Source: Methylobacteriaceae bacterium
GTDB taxonomy: Bacteria > Pseudomonadota > Alphaproteobacteria > Rhizobiales > Beijerinckiaceae
Direction: 5' to 3'
NCBI GenBank assembly: GCA_020638195.1
Contig: JACKJC010000001.1
Span: 62,001 to 126,000 of the forward strand
Length of the DNA: 64,000 bases
Shown piece after piece: positions 43,652-52,513 of this stretch. Below the pieces are notes generated by a model. That model searched no databases, was not told the origin of the DNA, and saw only the letters and a program-made list of their open reading frames with translations. Each line of letters starts with the position of its first letter. Position 1 is the first letter of the stretch. The translations under genes and the position numbers were made by a program.

Positions 43652-44652
43652 TCCTCGCGGTTTTGATCGGTCTCGGCGCGCCCTTTGCCGCTCTCGCCGC
43701 CTGGTCACACCTGAAGGCCCGCGCTTTCGAGCGCGCCTATCCGCCGCGCGGAACCTTCGTCGATACGCCCTACGGCCGCCTGCATCTCGCCCGTCGCGAC
43801 CCCAAGGGCGCGCCCCACGTGACGATCGTCCTGATCCACGGCGCGAGCGGCAATCAGGCGGACATGATGACGCCGCTCGGCGACCGGCTTGCGGCGCAAG
43901 GCTTTTGCGTCGTTGCAGTCGATCGCCCCGGTCACGGCTATTCCACGCGCCTGACGGAAGACGCCTCCTCGCCGGCGGCGCAGGCTCGCGCGATCCGCGC
44001 CGGGCTGGCGGCGGCCGGCGTCGAGCGCGCCATCGTCGTCGGCCATTCATGGGCGGGCGCGGTGGCGACAGCCTTCGCGCTGGATCATCCCGATTTCACG
44101 CAAGGCGTCGTGCTGCTCGCGCCTGTCACCCACCCCTGGCCGAAGGGCGTGCGCTGGTACTACCGGCTCGCCTCGCAACCCGTCGCCGGCTGGCTGTTCA
44201 CGCGCACGCTGCTACTGCCGGCCGGCCTCGCCTCCTTCGAGACCGCGCTTGCCGGCGTATTCACGCCGCAACCGACGCCAGCAGGCTATGCAGAGGCCAC
44301 GGGCGCCATGCTGGCGCTGCGGCCCTGGATTTTCCGCGCCAATGCCGAGGATGTCGCTGACCTGCGCGGACATCTCGAAAAGCAGGCGCCGCGCATCCCG
44401 GAAATCGCCCTTCCGGTGGCCATCCTCGCGGGCGACCACGACGCGGTCGTGCTCACCGAGCGTCATTCCTACGGCTGCGTTCGCGAAATCGAAGGCGCGA
44501 CGCTGGAGATGCTGCCGGGCGTCGGCCACTCACCGCACTGGGCGGCGCCGGAGAAGGCGGTCGCGACGATCGTGGCGCTATCGGCGCGCGTTCAATCCGC
44601 GCGCCAGATGAGCCCGGCGGCCGCGCCGAGCGCGCCCTCGCTCAATTCGTAA
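43648..44652 (+). CDS. Alpha/beta hydrolase
   Basis: A 334-residue hydrolase. The oxyanion region is 'VLIHGASGNQADMM', the nucleophile elbow is 'VVGHSWAGAV' (G-x-S-x-G with Ser), the acid is probably the Asp in 'LAGDHDAVV', and the His is in 'GVGHSPHWAAPE'. A short hydrophobic N-terminus (residues 1-18) may be a membrane anchor. TTG 43648 overlaps the TPR gene's stop. Its 3' end overlaps the convergent GNAT gene by 61 nt. Substrate unknown. Confidence 0.88.
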   Translation: MILAVLIGLGAPFAALAAWSHLKARAFERAYPPRGTFVDTPYGRLHLARRDPKGAPHVTIVLIHGASGNQADMMTPLGDRLAAQGFCVVAVDRPGHGYSTRLTEDASSPAAQARAIRAGLAAAGVERAIVVGHSWAGAVATAFALDHPDFTQGVVLLAPVTHPWPKGVRWYYRLASQPVAGWLFTRTLLLPAGLASFETALAGVFTPQPTPAGYAEATGAMLALRPWIFRANAEDVADLRGHLEKQAPRIPEIALPVAILAGDHDAVVLTERHSYGCVREIEGATLEMLPGVGHSPHWAAPEKAVATIVALSARVQSARQMSPAAAPSAPSLNS

Positions 44653-45092
44653 TATTGCAGCCGCTCCGGATCGACCGGGCCGGGCATCTTCATTCGGCCA
44701 TCGGGCACGCGTGAAAACCCCATGCGGCCGTAGTAGCCGGGATCGCCGACGAGAAGGACGAGTTTGTGCCCGGCCGAGCGCGCGGCCTCGAGCGACTTCT
44801 TGACCAGCTTTTCGCCGAGCCCGTGCTGGCGGAAGGCGGGCTCCACCACCAGCGGCCCGAGCAGAAGCGCGGGCGTATCGCCGACGCGGATCGGCGTCAT
44901 GCGATTGGCGCCGACCAGAATCGTGCCGACGCGCGCGACGAAGGACAGCGCATGATCGGCCGGCAGACCCTCGCGCAGGCGATAGGCGGTCTTGGCGAAA
45001 CGACCGGGCCCGAAGGCGTGCTCGGTCAGCCGCTCGATGGCGGCCAGGTCGGCGTCGGTCTGGGGCGAGAAGGAGAAGGCGAGTTCGGTCAT
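44592..45092 (-). CDS. GNAT family N-acetyltransferase (YhbS-like)
   Basis: A 166-residue acetyltransferase with the acetyl-CoA-binding 'LGPLVVEPAFRQHGLGEKLV' and 'LVLLVGDPGYYGRMGFSRVP', typical of the YhbS group. Monocistronic. Its C-terminal coding region overlaps the end of the convergent hydrolase gene. Substrate unknown. Confidence 0.9.
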   Translation of the reverse strand: MTELAFSFSPQTDADLAAIERLTEHAFGPGRFAKTAYRLREGLPADHALSFVARVGTILVGANRMTPIRVGDTPALLLGPLVVEPAFRQHGLGEKLVKKSLEAARSAGHKLVLLVGDPGYYGRMGFSRVPDGRMKMPGPVDPERLQYYELSEGALGAAAGLIWRAD

Positions 45093-45247
45093 GACGGCGT
45101 CGCGGGGATAGGGTCGCAGGAGCCCGTGCGGGCGTTCACACGCGCGAAAAGCGCGGAGCCGTCTATCGTCGCTGGCGCAGGTTTGTCGTCATGCGCGGTG
45201 TTGGACCACGAAACGCGCGCGCCCGCAAGCAGCGCGCCGCAGGATGC

Positions 45248-46084
45248 TTACTCCGCCGGCGCGGTGCGTCGCGGCGGCTGCGGCGCGGAGCCGACAAGCC
45301 TCGTCGCCAGCACGATCACGACCAGCGTCGCGATATAGACGACCACCTGCAGCGCGGAGGGCTGGTCGGAATAGCCGATCAGCGTGTGCAGCACGCGACC
45401 GAACAGGCTCGTGTCCGAGAGAATGCCCGACGTATCCCAGGCCGTCTGGGACAGCGCGTCGACAACCCCCGCTTGTTGCAGGAAGGCGACGCATTGCGCG
45501 GCCAGCCCCGCCGCCAGCAGCGTGATCAGCGTGGTGGTGACGCCGAACAGATAGTGTGAGGGAATGCGCACGAGGCCTGCGAACGTGACCAGGCTGAGCA
45601 CGACGCCCGCCAGCAGGCCGAGCGCGCCGCCCGTGATCAGCGAAGCGGCCGTCTCACCGCCCGACACGGCGACCCCATAGAGGAATAGCACGACTTCGGA
45701 GCCCTCGCGCAGCACGGCCACGCCGACCACCACGGCGAGCGCCGCCATGGACTTGTCGCCCTCCACGACCGCCTGGCCGACGTTCCTGAGTTCGGCGGCG
45801 AGTTCGCGTCCGTGACGCGCCATCCAGATGTTGTGCCACGCGAGCATGACGACCGCGAGCGCCAGCACGCCGGCATTGAACATCTCCTGTCCGATGCCGG
45901 CCATGGCGCTGGAAATGCGCTCGGCGAACAGCGCCATCAGCCCTGCGCCTGCGAGACCGCCGACGATGCCGACCACGACCCAGCGCAGCGCATGCGGCGC
46001 GCCGCGCGTCGCGGCCATAACGATGCCGACGATCAGGCCGGCCTCGATGACCTCGCGAAAGACGATGATGAGCGCGCCCAGCAT
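45248..46084 (-). CDS. FTR1-family iron permease
   Basis: A 278-residue seven-helix inner-membrane iron permease. Both iron-binding REXXE motifs are present: 'FREVIEAGLIVG' near residue 10 and 'LREGSEVVLFLYG' in the middle. FTR1/EfeU proteins take up Fe(II)/Fe(III) with an oxidase or metal-binding partner. Here the partner is the cupredoxin encoded 18 nt upstream. No EfeO M75 domain or EfeB peroxidase is present, so it is a reduced system. Confidence 0.93.
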   Translation of the reverse strand: MLGALIIVFREVIEAGLIVGIVMAATRGAPHALRWVVVGIVGGLAGAGLMALFAERISSAMAGIGQEMFNAGVLALAVVMLAWHNIWMARHGRELAAELRNVGQAVVEGDKSMAALAVVVGVAVLREGSEVVLFLYGVAVSGGETAASLITGGALGLLAGVVLSLVTFAGLVRIPSHYLFGVTTTLITLLAAGLAAQCVAFLQQAGVVDALSQTAWDTSGILSDTSLFGRVLHTLIGYSDQPSALQVVVYIATLVVIVLATRLVGSAPQPPRRTAPAE

Positions 46085-46102
46085 GAAAGCGATCTTACTC
46101 CA

Positions 46103-46459
46103 TTATTCGACGACAAGCTCGCCCCTGGCGGTCTTGTCGTGGAACTCGTCCTCGAACTTGTACTTGCCCGGCGCAAGCGCGCGGATCTTGAACGAGGCCT
46201 CGGCGCCGCCCTTGATGATCTTTTCGACGCGCAGCGACTTGCTCTCGAATTCCATCGGCGTCTGGTCGAGGTTCTTGACGATGATGGTGAAAGGCTTGTT
46301 GGCCATCGCCTTGGGTTGCGACTGGTCGAATTTGTGATCCTTGACGGTCAGCGTCAGCGTCGGACCATCCTCGGCGACGGCCGGCGAGATTGCAACGAGC
46401 GCGCCGCCGCAGAATGCGGCAACCGTCAGAATTGAACGCAGGCGGATGGATGTGTCCAA
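46103..46459 (-). CDS. Exported cupredoxin-domain protein, partner of FTR1
   Basis: A 118-residue protein with a signal peptide (about 1-29, 'LTVAAFCGGALVAISPAVA') followed by a cupredoxin fold ('KPFTIIVKNLDQTPMEFES', 'ALAPGKYKFEDEFHD'). It lacks the Cys-His-Met copper set of type-1 copper proteins, like EfeO N-domain cupredoxins, so it may bind iron or copper through Met/Glu/Asp. Start TTG 46459 (AGAGG upstream). It precedes the FTR1 gene by 18 nt, a clear operon. Confidence 0.87.
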   Translation of the reverse strand: MDTSIRLRSILTVAAFCGGALVAISPAVAEDGPTLTLTVKDHKFDQSQPKAMANKPFTIIVKNLDQTPMEFESKSLRVEKIIKGGAEASFKIRALAPGKYKFEDEFHDKTARGELVVE

Positions 46460-46518
46460 GTCCTGAAGCCTCTTGCTTGAGATTTCGTTGGCGCAGCGGC
46501 GCCGGCCCTCTCATTGAA

Positions 46519-46532
46519 CAAATCCGGATTTG
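46519..46532. promoter_or_regulatory. 14-bp perfect palindrome upstream of the cupredoxin/FTR1 operon
   Basis: CAAATCCGGATTTG lies between the divergent cupredoxin-FTR1 operon and the MFS gene. It could be an operator for either direction. No known iron-regulator consensus was matched, so it is a weak candidate. Confidence 0.3.
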
Positions 46533-46706
46533 GCGAACAAGAGCGGCGCTGCAAGATTAAACCTGTTCCAAATCCAGAACCGGACGCCTTGCGAGCGTTC
46601 GGCGGGCAATTCCAGCCGCCGCCATGCGGGCGCCGCGCGCCCGTCCTGCGCGCCAGGCCTCGCGACAAGGCGCCGCACCCCCGCTACAACATGCGAAGGA
46701 GGCGAC

Positions 46707-47960
46707 ATGCAGACCGGGACCGATCAGGCGCATGCGGCGCTCAGGCAGATGCAGCTAATCAACGCCGCGCATCTCCTGACCCATTATTCCCTGCTCATCC
46801 TGCCGACCGCCGTGCTCGCCATGGCCGCGCCCGGCTCGCCCTTCGGCGCCGACTACGGGCCGATCGTGGCGCTGGCGACGGCCATGTTCGCCCTCTACGG
46901 CGCGGGCTCCCTGCCGCAAGGCTGGCTCGCCGCGCGCTTCGGCCGGCCGCGCATGATGCTGGCCTTCTTTCTCGGCACGGGCGCCTCGCTCGTCGCGGCG
47001 AGTTTCGCGCAGGGGCGCGTGGGGCTCGCGATCGCGCTCGGCTTCGCGGGTTTCTTTTCCGCCATCTATCACCCCATCGGCACGGCCATGCTGGTGGAAG
47101 CCGCCGGCGAAAAGCCCGGACGCGCGCTCGGCCTAAACGGCGTCTTCGGCAATCTCGGCGTCGCCTCGGCGCCGCTCGTCACCGCCTTCCTGTCACAGCA
47201 GGCGGGCTGGCGCATCGCCTTCCTCGTTCCCGGAATTGTCTGCATCGCGCTTGGCCTGTGGTGGGCGACGCAGAACCACGTGGAGATCGCCCGCCATGTG
47301 CAGGGACGTCCCTTCCCGGACATCCCCAAGGCCATCGTGCGGCGCGCGCTCGTCGTCATGCTGTCGATCTCGGCCGCGTCCGGCCTCGTCTTCAACGCCT
47401 TCACGGTGCTTCTGCCAAAACTGATGTCCGAGCGCCTCGCCGCCGATCCCGGACTTCTCCCACTCGTTGGCGTCCTCGCCTTCTCGGTCACGCTCTGTGG
47501 CGCGCTCACGCAATTCACCGTCGGGCGCCTCATCGACCGCACGACGCTCAAGCGCATTTTCCTGCCGCTGGCGATGACGCTCGCGCCCGCCATGGCCCTG
47601 CTCGCCTTCGCGCGCGGCTGGATGGCGCTGCCGCTGGCGGGAATCGTCGCCGCCGTCATCTTCGGCCAGGTGACGATCAACGAGAGCATGACGGCGCGCT
47701 ACATCTCGCCGCCGATGCGCGCGAAAATCTATTCGCTGCGCTTCTTCATCGGCTTTGTCGGCGGGGCGGCGGCGGCGCCGCTGGTCGGCTACCTGCACGA
47801 GCGCACGGGCTCGCTGTCGCTGGTCGTGCTGATCCTCGCTATCGTCGCCTGCGTCACGCTCGCCTGCGCGGTGGCCTTCCCGGATCGCCGGGAGGAACTT
47901 TCGCCGGAATTGTGGGAGCGCGCGCCGGAGAGAGCGCCAGCGGTGGCGCCGGCGGAATGA
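46707..47960 (+). CDS. MFS transporter
   Basis: A 417-residue major facilitator with about twelve helices. The loop 2-3 region has 'GWLAARFGRPRMMLAFF', and 'IYHPIGTAMLVEAAGEKPGR' lies in helix 4/5, a feature of the fosmidomycin-resistance/Fsr-like subgroup. ATG 46707 has a strong AAGGAGG 4 nt upstream, which decides the start. It ends one base before the convergent Nudix gene begins its stop codon. Substrate unknown. Confidence 0.9.
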   Translation: MQTGTDQAHAALRQMQLINAAHLLTHYSLLILPTAVLAMAAPGSPFGADYGPIVALATAMFALYGAGSLPQGWLAARFGRPRMMLAFFLGTGASLVAASFAQGRVGLAIALGFAGFFSAIYHPIGTAMLVEAAGEKPGRALGLNGVFGNLGVASAPLVTAFLSQQAGWRIAFLVPGIVCIALGLWWATQNHVEIARHVQGRPFPDIPKAIVRRALVVMLSISAASGLVFNAFTVLLPKLMSERLAADPGLLPLVGVLAFSVTLCGALTQFTVGRLIDRTTLKRIFLPLAMTLAPAMALLAFARGWMALPLAGIVAAVIFGQVTINESMTARYISPPMRAKIYSLRFFIGFVGGAAAAPLVGYLHERTGSLSLVVLILAIVACVTLACAVAFPDRREELSPELWERAPERAPAVAPAE

Positions 47961-48437
47961 TCACCAAGTCGCGCTGACTTCAGCTCCGCCGAAAATTTCC
48001 GCCAGCCGCTCCCGCGTCGCCCGCGTGGCGCCCTCGGGCAAAGCGTCCGGAGCAAAAAAGCCGGCTTCCGCAATTTCCCAGTCCGGCTGCCTGGGCCCGG
48101 CCTGCGCAAAATCGCGCACGACATAGAAGGCGACGTGATCGCGCCCGCGATTGTGATGCAGGCTGCGCAGTTCCGGCGCGCCCGTGAGGGAGATTCCGCC
48201 CTCTTCCATCAACTCGCGCGCCAGCGCATCGCCGAACGTCTCGCCGCGCTCCACGCCGCCGCCCGGCAGATACCAGCCGGAGACATAGGTATGCCGCACG
48301 AGAAGCACGCGCCCGTCAGCGTCGATCACCGCCGCGCGAACCCCCAGCGTCATCGCGCGGCGCAGCAGGCCGACGCGCTTGATGACGCCTTCCATCAGGC
48401 GCGTGCGCAGGGAGGGGCGATGCGTGGGGGTGGTCAT
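47961..48437 (-). CDS. Nudix hydrolase
   Basis: A 158-residue hydrolase of nucleoside-diphosphate-linked compounds. The Nudix box is 'GGVERGETFGDALARELMEE' followed by 'GGI', matching Gx5Ex7REUxEExGU. 'WYLPGGG' precedes it as in MutT-type enzymes. Divergent from mbfA; an Irr-type palindrome lies between them. Confidence 0.93.
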   Translation of the reverse strand: MTTPTHRPSLRTRLMEGVIKRVGLLRRAMTLGVRAAVIDADGRVLLVRHTYVSGWYLPGGGVERGETFGDALARELMEEGGISLTGAPELRSLHHNRGRDHVAFYVVRDFAQAGPRQPDWEIAEAGFFAPDALPEGATRATRERLAEIFGGAEVSATW

Positions 48438-48452
48438 GGGCCTGTCAATTTC

Positions 48453-48467
48453 CTAGAACGATTCTAA
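48453..48467. promoter_or_regulatory. ICE (iron-control element), likely Irr-binding site
   Basis: CTAGAA-CGA-TTCTAA: arms TAGAA and TTCTA with a 3-base centre, closely matching the known ICE core TTAGAA-N3-TTCTAA bound by Irr in Bradyrhizobium and relatives. It is 33 nt before the mbfA start, a position fitting repression of mbfA when iron is scarce, as shown for mbfA elsewhere. Confidence 0.75.
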
Positions 48468-48499
48468 TTATCTGGCCAAATCCTTCTCCGGAGCCAAAG

Positions 48500-49471
48500 T
48501 TGAAAGCCTTCGCCGATCTCAGCGAGCGCGAGATCCTCGCCATCGCCATCGCCTCAGAGGAAGAGGACGCGCGCATCTATCTCGCCTTCGCCGAGGATCT
48601 CGACGAGCGTTATCCCGCGTCAGCCAAGACGTTCCGCGACATGGCCGAGGTCGAGCACACTCATCGCGACATGCTGCTCAACCAGTACAAGCGCCGCTTC
48701 GGCGATGTGCTGCCGCCGATCCGCCGCGAGGATGTGAAGGGCGTGCTCAAGCGCCGCCCGATCTGGCTGACCAAGAACCTGCCCCTCGATCGCATCCGCG
48801 AGGAATCGGAACTGATGGAGCATCAGGCCGCGCGCTACTACCAGCGCGCCGCCGAACAGGCGACCGACGTCGACACGCGCAAGCTGCTGGGCGAACTCGC
48901 GCTCGCCGAACAGGGCCACGAGAAACTGGCAGGCAAGCTGCAGGAAAACAATCTTACGCCCGACGCGCGCGAAGAAGAAGACCGCACCCGTCATCGTCTG
49001 TTCGTGCTGCAATATGTGCAGCCGGGCCTCGCCGGCCTGATGGACGGCTCGGTGTCGACGCTCGCGCCGCTGTTTGCGGCGGCCTTCGCCACGCATCACA
49101 ATTGGGAGACGTTTCTCGTCGGCCTCGCGGCCTCGATCGGCGCCGGCATTTCCATGGGCTTCGCGGAAGCCTTGTCGGACGACGGCTCTCTCACCGGCCG
49201 CGGCTCGCCCTGGCTGCGCGGCACAGTTTGCGGCCTGATGACGACACTCGGCGGCCTCGGCCATACGCTACCCTATCTCGTGCCCGACGCCTGGCCGAAT
49301 TCCTTCTGGATCGCCACCGGCATCGCCGGCGCCGTCGTCTTCGTCGAACTCTGGGCCATCGCCTTCATCCGCGCCAAATACATGGACACGCCGTTCCTGC
49401 AGGCGGTCTTCCAGATCGTGCTCGGCGGCGTGATCGTACTGGCGGCGGGAATTTTGATCGGCGGCGCGTGA
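48500..49471 (+). CDS. mbfA: Membrane-bound ferritin-like iron exporter MbfA
   Basis: A 323-residue fusion: an N-terminal ferritin-like (erythrin/rubrerythrin) domain with 'EEEDARIYLAFAEDLDERY' and 'MAEVEHTHRDMLLNQYKRRF' (diiron Glu/His ligands) plus 'LALAEQGHEKL', then a C-terminal VIT1/CCC1-like membrane domain of about five helices from 'YVQPGLAGLMDGSVSTLAPL'. MbfA exports iron under high iron or peroxide stress in Bradyrhizobium and Agrobacterium and is Irr-regulated. TTG 48500 start (CGGAG upstream). The ICE palindrome at 48453-48467 supports the call. Confidence 0.95.
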   Translation: MKAFADLSEREILAIAIASEEEDARIYLAFAEDLDERYPASAKTFRDMAEVEHTHRDMLLNQYKRRFGDVLPPIRREDVKGVLKRRPIWLTKNLPLDRIREESELMEHQAARYYQRAAEQATDVDTRKLLGELALAEQGHEKLAGKLQENNLTPDAREEEDRTRHRLFVLQYVQPGLAGLMDGSVSTLAPLFAAAFATHHNWETFLVGLAASIGAGISMGFAEALSDDGSLTGRGSPWLRGTVCGLMTTLGGLGHTLPYLVPDAWPNSFWIATGIAGAVVFVELWAIAFIRAKYMDTPFLQAVFQIVLGGVIVLAAGILIGGA

Positions 49472-49655
49472 GGGAGTAACCGGTCGTCGGCCATTTGAAT
49501 TATGCGCAAGTCGCAGCCGCTGCATGCGCTCCTTCTCCCGCCTGCGTAAGAAGGAGTCCGCGGCCGGTCGCTAGTTCGCCTTCAGCCCTCGCCATAGAGC
49601 GGACTTTCAAGCCCCGCCCTCGCCCTCGGGCCCACGCCGGGCTACATCTTCTAAC

Positions 49656-50543
49656 GTGCCCTTTCTCCTCGCCCATCTCTCCGACCTGCACCTCGGCCCG
49701 CTGCCAAGACCTCGCGCACGAGACCTCGCGGGCAAGCGGCTGACCGGGTGGTTCAACTGGGAGCGCTCGCGCGCGCATGTGCACAACATGGACGTGCTAG
49801 CGAGCCTCATCGCCGACATTCACGCGCGAAACCCGGACCACATCGCAGTGACGGGCGATCTCGCCAATATCGGCCTCCCGGCTGAATTCGAGCTCGCCAG
49901 GAGCGTGATGGAGACCATCGGCGCACCCGATGGCGCGAGTTTCACGCCCGGCAATCACGACGCCTATGTGCGCTCCTCCCTCGACCATCTCGCGCGCGCC
50001 TTCGCGCCCTGGGCGACGGACGATGGCGGCAAGGCGGGATATCCCTATCTGCGCGTGCGCGGCGACATCGCGCTGATCGGACTTTCCTCGGGCGTGCCGA
50101 CGGCGCCATTCATGGCCTCGGGCAGGCTCGGCGCGCGCCAGCGCGAGGCGCTCGGCCGCATCCTCGACGACACGAAGGCGCGGGGCCTCGCGCGCATCGT
50201 CATGCTGCACCACCCCCCCAACAAGACCGGCGCCTCCATCGGCCGCGGCCTGATGGACGCCGGCGCCTTCGAGACGCTGATCGCGCGCCACGGCGCGGAG
50301 CTCGTCATCCACGGCCACAACCACAAATTGTCGGTCATGCATCTGCGCGGGCCCGACCGCCGGCCCGTACCCGTCGTCGGCGTCGCCTCGGCCTCGGCCG
50401 CCGGCGGCTCGCGCACCCATCGCGCCGGCTACAACCTGTTCCGTGTCGCGCGCGCCGGCGAGGGCTTTGCAATTCAGGCGCAGGCGCGCGGCCTGATGGA
50501 CGATCGCATCACCATCGGCGATCTCGGCCCGATCGCGCTCTAG
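49656..50543 (+). CDS. Metallophosphoesterase
   Basis: A 295-residue calcineurin-like phosphoesterase. The metal motifs are complete: 'HLSDLHLG' (DxH), 'VTGDLANIG' (GD), 'TPGNHDAY' (GNHD), and 'VIHGHNHKLSV' (GHxH). Start GTG 49656. Likely a dinuclear-metal phosphodiesterase, close to 3',5'-cAMP phosphodiesterase CpdA-like enzymes, but the substrate is not shown. Confidence 0.93.
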   Translation: MPFLLAHLSDLHLGPLPRPRARDLAGKRLTGWFNWERSRAHVHNMDVLASLIADIHARNPDHIAVTGDLANIGLPAEFELARSVMETIGAPDGASFTPGNHDAYVRSSLDHLARAFAPWATDDGGKAGYPYLRVRGDIALIGLSSGVPTAPFMASGRLGARQREALGRILDDTKARGLARIVMLHHPPNKTGASIGRGLMDAGAFETLIARHGAELVIHGHNHKLSVMHLRGPDRRPVPVVGVASASAAGGSRTHRAGYNLFRVARAGEGFAIQAQARGLMDDRITIGDLGPIAL

Positions 50544-50638
50544 CTTTCGCCGCCGGGTAAATGCGTGTTAACTTTTTCCGTTGGCCGCATTCTCCCGGCG
50601 TCGCGCCGCGATGGCGCGCGGTCTGCGGAGGCGTTGGG

Positions 50639-51787
50639 ATGGCCCGCTTTGCCGCGTTTCGCGAGACCGGCGCACACCGCGCCACATCCCGAATTCGCGT
50701 CGTGGCGAACCCGGCCGACATCGCCGACGAATGGCGCCTGCTCGAGGAAACCGGCCACGCCACCGTCTTCCAGACGCGAGCCTGGCTCGAACCATGGTGC
50801 GAGATCGTCGCGCGTGAAAATCGGGTCGAGCCCGTATTCGTCCTGGCGAGCGATCGCGCCTCCGGCGCACCGCAAATGCTGCTGCCATTCTGCCGCCGCC
50901 GCGAGGGATCGCTCGTCTCGATCGAATTCGCCGACCTCGGCGCGAGCGACTACAACGCGCCGCTGATCGCGGCGGACTTCCGGCCCACGCAGACAGAATT
51001 CGCAACGCTTTGGGCGGGGGTTCGCGCCGCCCTGCCCGCCGCCGACATCCTGCGCATCGACAAGTCGCCGGCCATGATCGGCGAAGCGCCCAATCCGCTC
51101 GCGCGCCTGAGCTTCATGAGCAGGCTCGCGCTCGGCGCCTGGAGCGTAACGCTCCCTGCCGATCGCGAAGTCTATGTGCGCGAAACATTGTGCGCGCGCC
51201 ACCGCAAGGAGCTCGCCCGCAAGCGGCGGCGGCTCGGAGCGTCGGGCGCGCTTCGGCTCTCTCGGGCGCGCAACTCGACCGAAGCCGTCGCCATGTTGCG
51301 GCTGCTCGCGGACATGCGCCGCGAGCGCTACATTGCGCTCGATCGTCATGACATTCTCGCGGACAACGCGTTTCGCGCCTTCTACGACAACCTGCTGACG
51401 CGCGCCGACGCGATTGCGGAAGCCTGGGCGCTCGACGTCGCAGGCGACCGCGTCGCAATCCTGTTCGGGCTGCGCCACGCCGGCGTCTTTCACTTCCTGT
51501 TGTCGGGCTTCGCGGACGGCGAATGGGCGGCGAAATCCGTCGGCGGCATCGCCGCCGACATGATGATCGCTCAGGCGATCGAAGACGGCCTGCAAACCTT
51601 CGATTTCACGATCGGCAATGCGCCCTACAAGCGTCATTTCGGCGCCAAGCGGCGCGATCTGTTTGGCGGCGCGCAGGCGCTGTCCTATCGCGCGCTGCCG
51701 CAAGTCGCCGAGCGACGCATCAGGGGATCGTTGCGCGCGTTGCTGCTGCCGCCGCCGGCGTCGCCGGCGCTCGATCAGTGGAAATAG
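50639..51787 (+). CDS. GNAT-like acetyltransferase (BioF2/CelD-like)
   Basis: A 382-residue protein with the GNAT_acetyltransf (BioF2-like) layout: 'RIRVVANPADIADEWRLLEE' N-terminally, the substrate core 'DYNAPLI', 'CARHRKELARKRRRL', and 'GLQTFDFTIGNAPYKRHFGA' near the end, a signature of CelD/BioF2-type proteins in polysaccharide gene clusters. ATG 50639 has GGAGG 8 nt upstream. Its last 13 nt overlap the convergent hypothetical gene. Function is probably acylation of a carbohydrate or peptide, which is inference. Confidence 0.88.
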   Translation: MARFAAFRETGAHRATSRIRVVANPADIADEWRLLEETGHATVFQTRAWLEPWCEIVARENRVEPVFVLASDRASGAPQMLLPFCRRREGSLVSIEFADLGASDYNAPLIAADFRPTQTEFATLWAGVRAALPAADILRIDKSPAMIGEAPNPLARLSFMSRLALGAWSVTLPADREVYVRETLCARHRKELARKRRRLGASGALRLSRARNSTEAVAMLRLLADMRRERYIALDRHDILADNAFRAFYDNLLTRADAIAEAWALDVAGDRVAILFGLRHAGVFHFLLSGFADGEWAAKSVGGIAADMMIAQAIEDGLQTFDFTIGNAPYKRHFGAKRRDLFGGAQALSYRALPQVAERRIRGSLRALLLPPPASPALDQWK

Positions 51788-52452
51788 GTCTTCCAGAGCC
51801 ACCAGACGCCGGCGGCGAGCAGGCCGAAAAACACGGCCGAGCCGATCACCTCGATGAGGAAGGCGAAGCCGCGCGCGAGATAGCGCAGAAAACCGGGCCG
51901 CGCGCGCGGCGGCTTTCCTGGCGCGGGCTGCTGTGCGCCCGGCGCGCTGACGAGACCAACGCTGTGCAGCGGCTGTATCGCGGGATTGGTCGCCGCCGAC
52001 AGCGCTTTCTCGCGCTCGATCAGGCGTCGCGCGAGATAATCGGCGACGGCTTGGGTGATGACGTCGGCCTGATCGCTTTCGGCCAGCAGCACGCGACCGT
52101 TGCGCGTCTCCTGCAGGAAGCGGAAACCGCGCCGGTCTCGCGTCAGTTCGACGAAGGCGATCATGTCGATGAACAGCCGCGGTTTCTCGCCCTGGTTCAG
52201 ACCGAGGTCGAAGAGATCGCAATCTTCCGGCAATTGCGCGAAGACGGGCTCGAGCTGCTCGCGTAGCAGATCGAGCCGCGCGACGGCCGCGCCCATCAGC
52301 TCGTCCTGCGCGTCGCCGCGCTCGGCGCTTTCGAGCCGCGCGCGGCGCAGCGCCGCCTTCAGGCTGACAGGTTCGCGCGCGCGCGCTGTCGCCGCTTCGC
52401 GCGGCTCGCGCGCAATACGGCCGTCGTCGCCAACATTCTGGGTCACGTCCAT
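51775..52452 (-). CDS. Hypothetical membrane-anchored protein
   Basis: A 225-residue protein. A helical, charged soluble part (about 1-170, including 'LFDLGLNQGEKPRLFIDMIA') is followed by one C-terminal membrane helix (about 195-220, 'LIEVIGSAVFFGLLAAGVWW'), making it tail-anchored with the body in the cytoplasm. No domain recognised. 61 nt separate it from the Tim44-like gene upstream, so the two may be cotranscribed. Confidence 0.72.
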   Translation of the reverse strand: MDVTQNVGDDGRIAREPREAATARAREPVSLKAALRRARLESAERGDAQDELMGAAVARLDLLREQLEPVFAQLPEDCDLFDLGLNQGEKPRLFIDMIAFVELTRDRRGFRFLQETRNGRVLLAESDQADVITQAVADYLARRLIEREKALSAATNPAIQPLHSVGLVSAPGAQQPAPGKPPRARPGFLRYLARGFAFLIEVIGSAVFFGLLAAGVWWLWKTYFH

Positions 52453-52513
52453 CGCGCCTCTCGCGTCCGGGCGTGGCCGTCCAGACGCAGACTGTCGCCG
52501 CGCTACGTCGACC

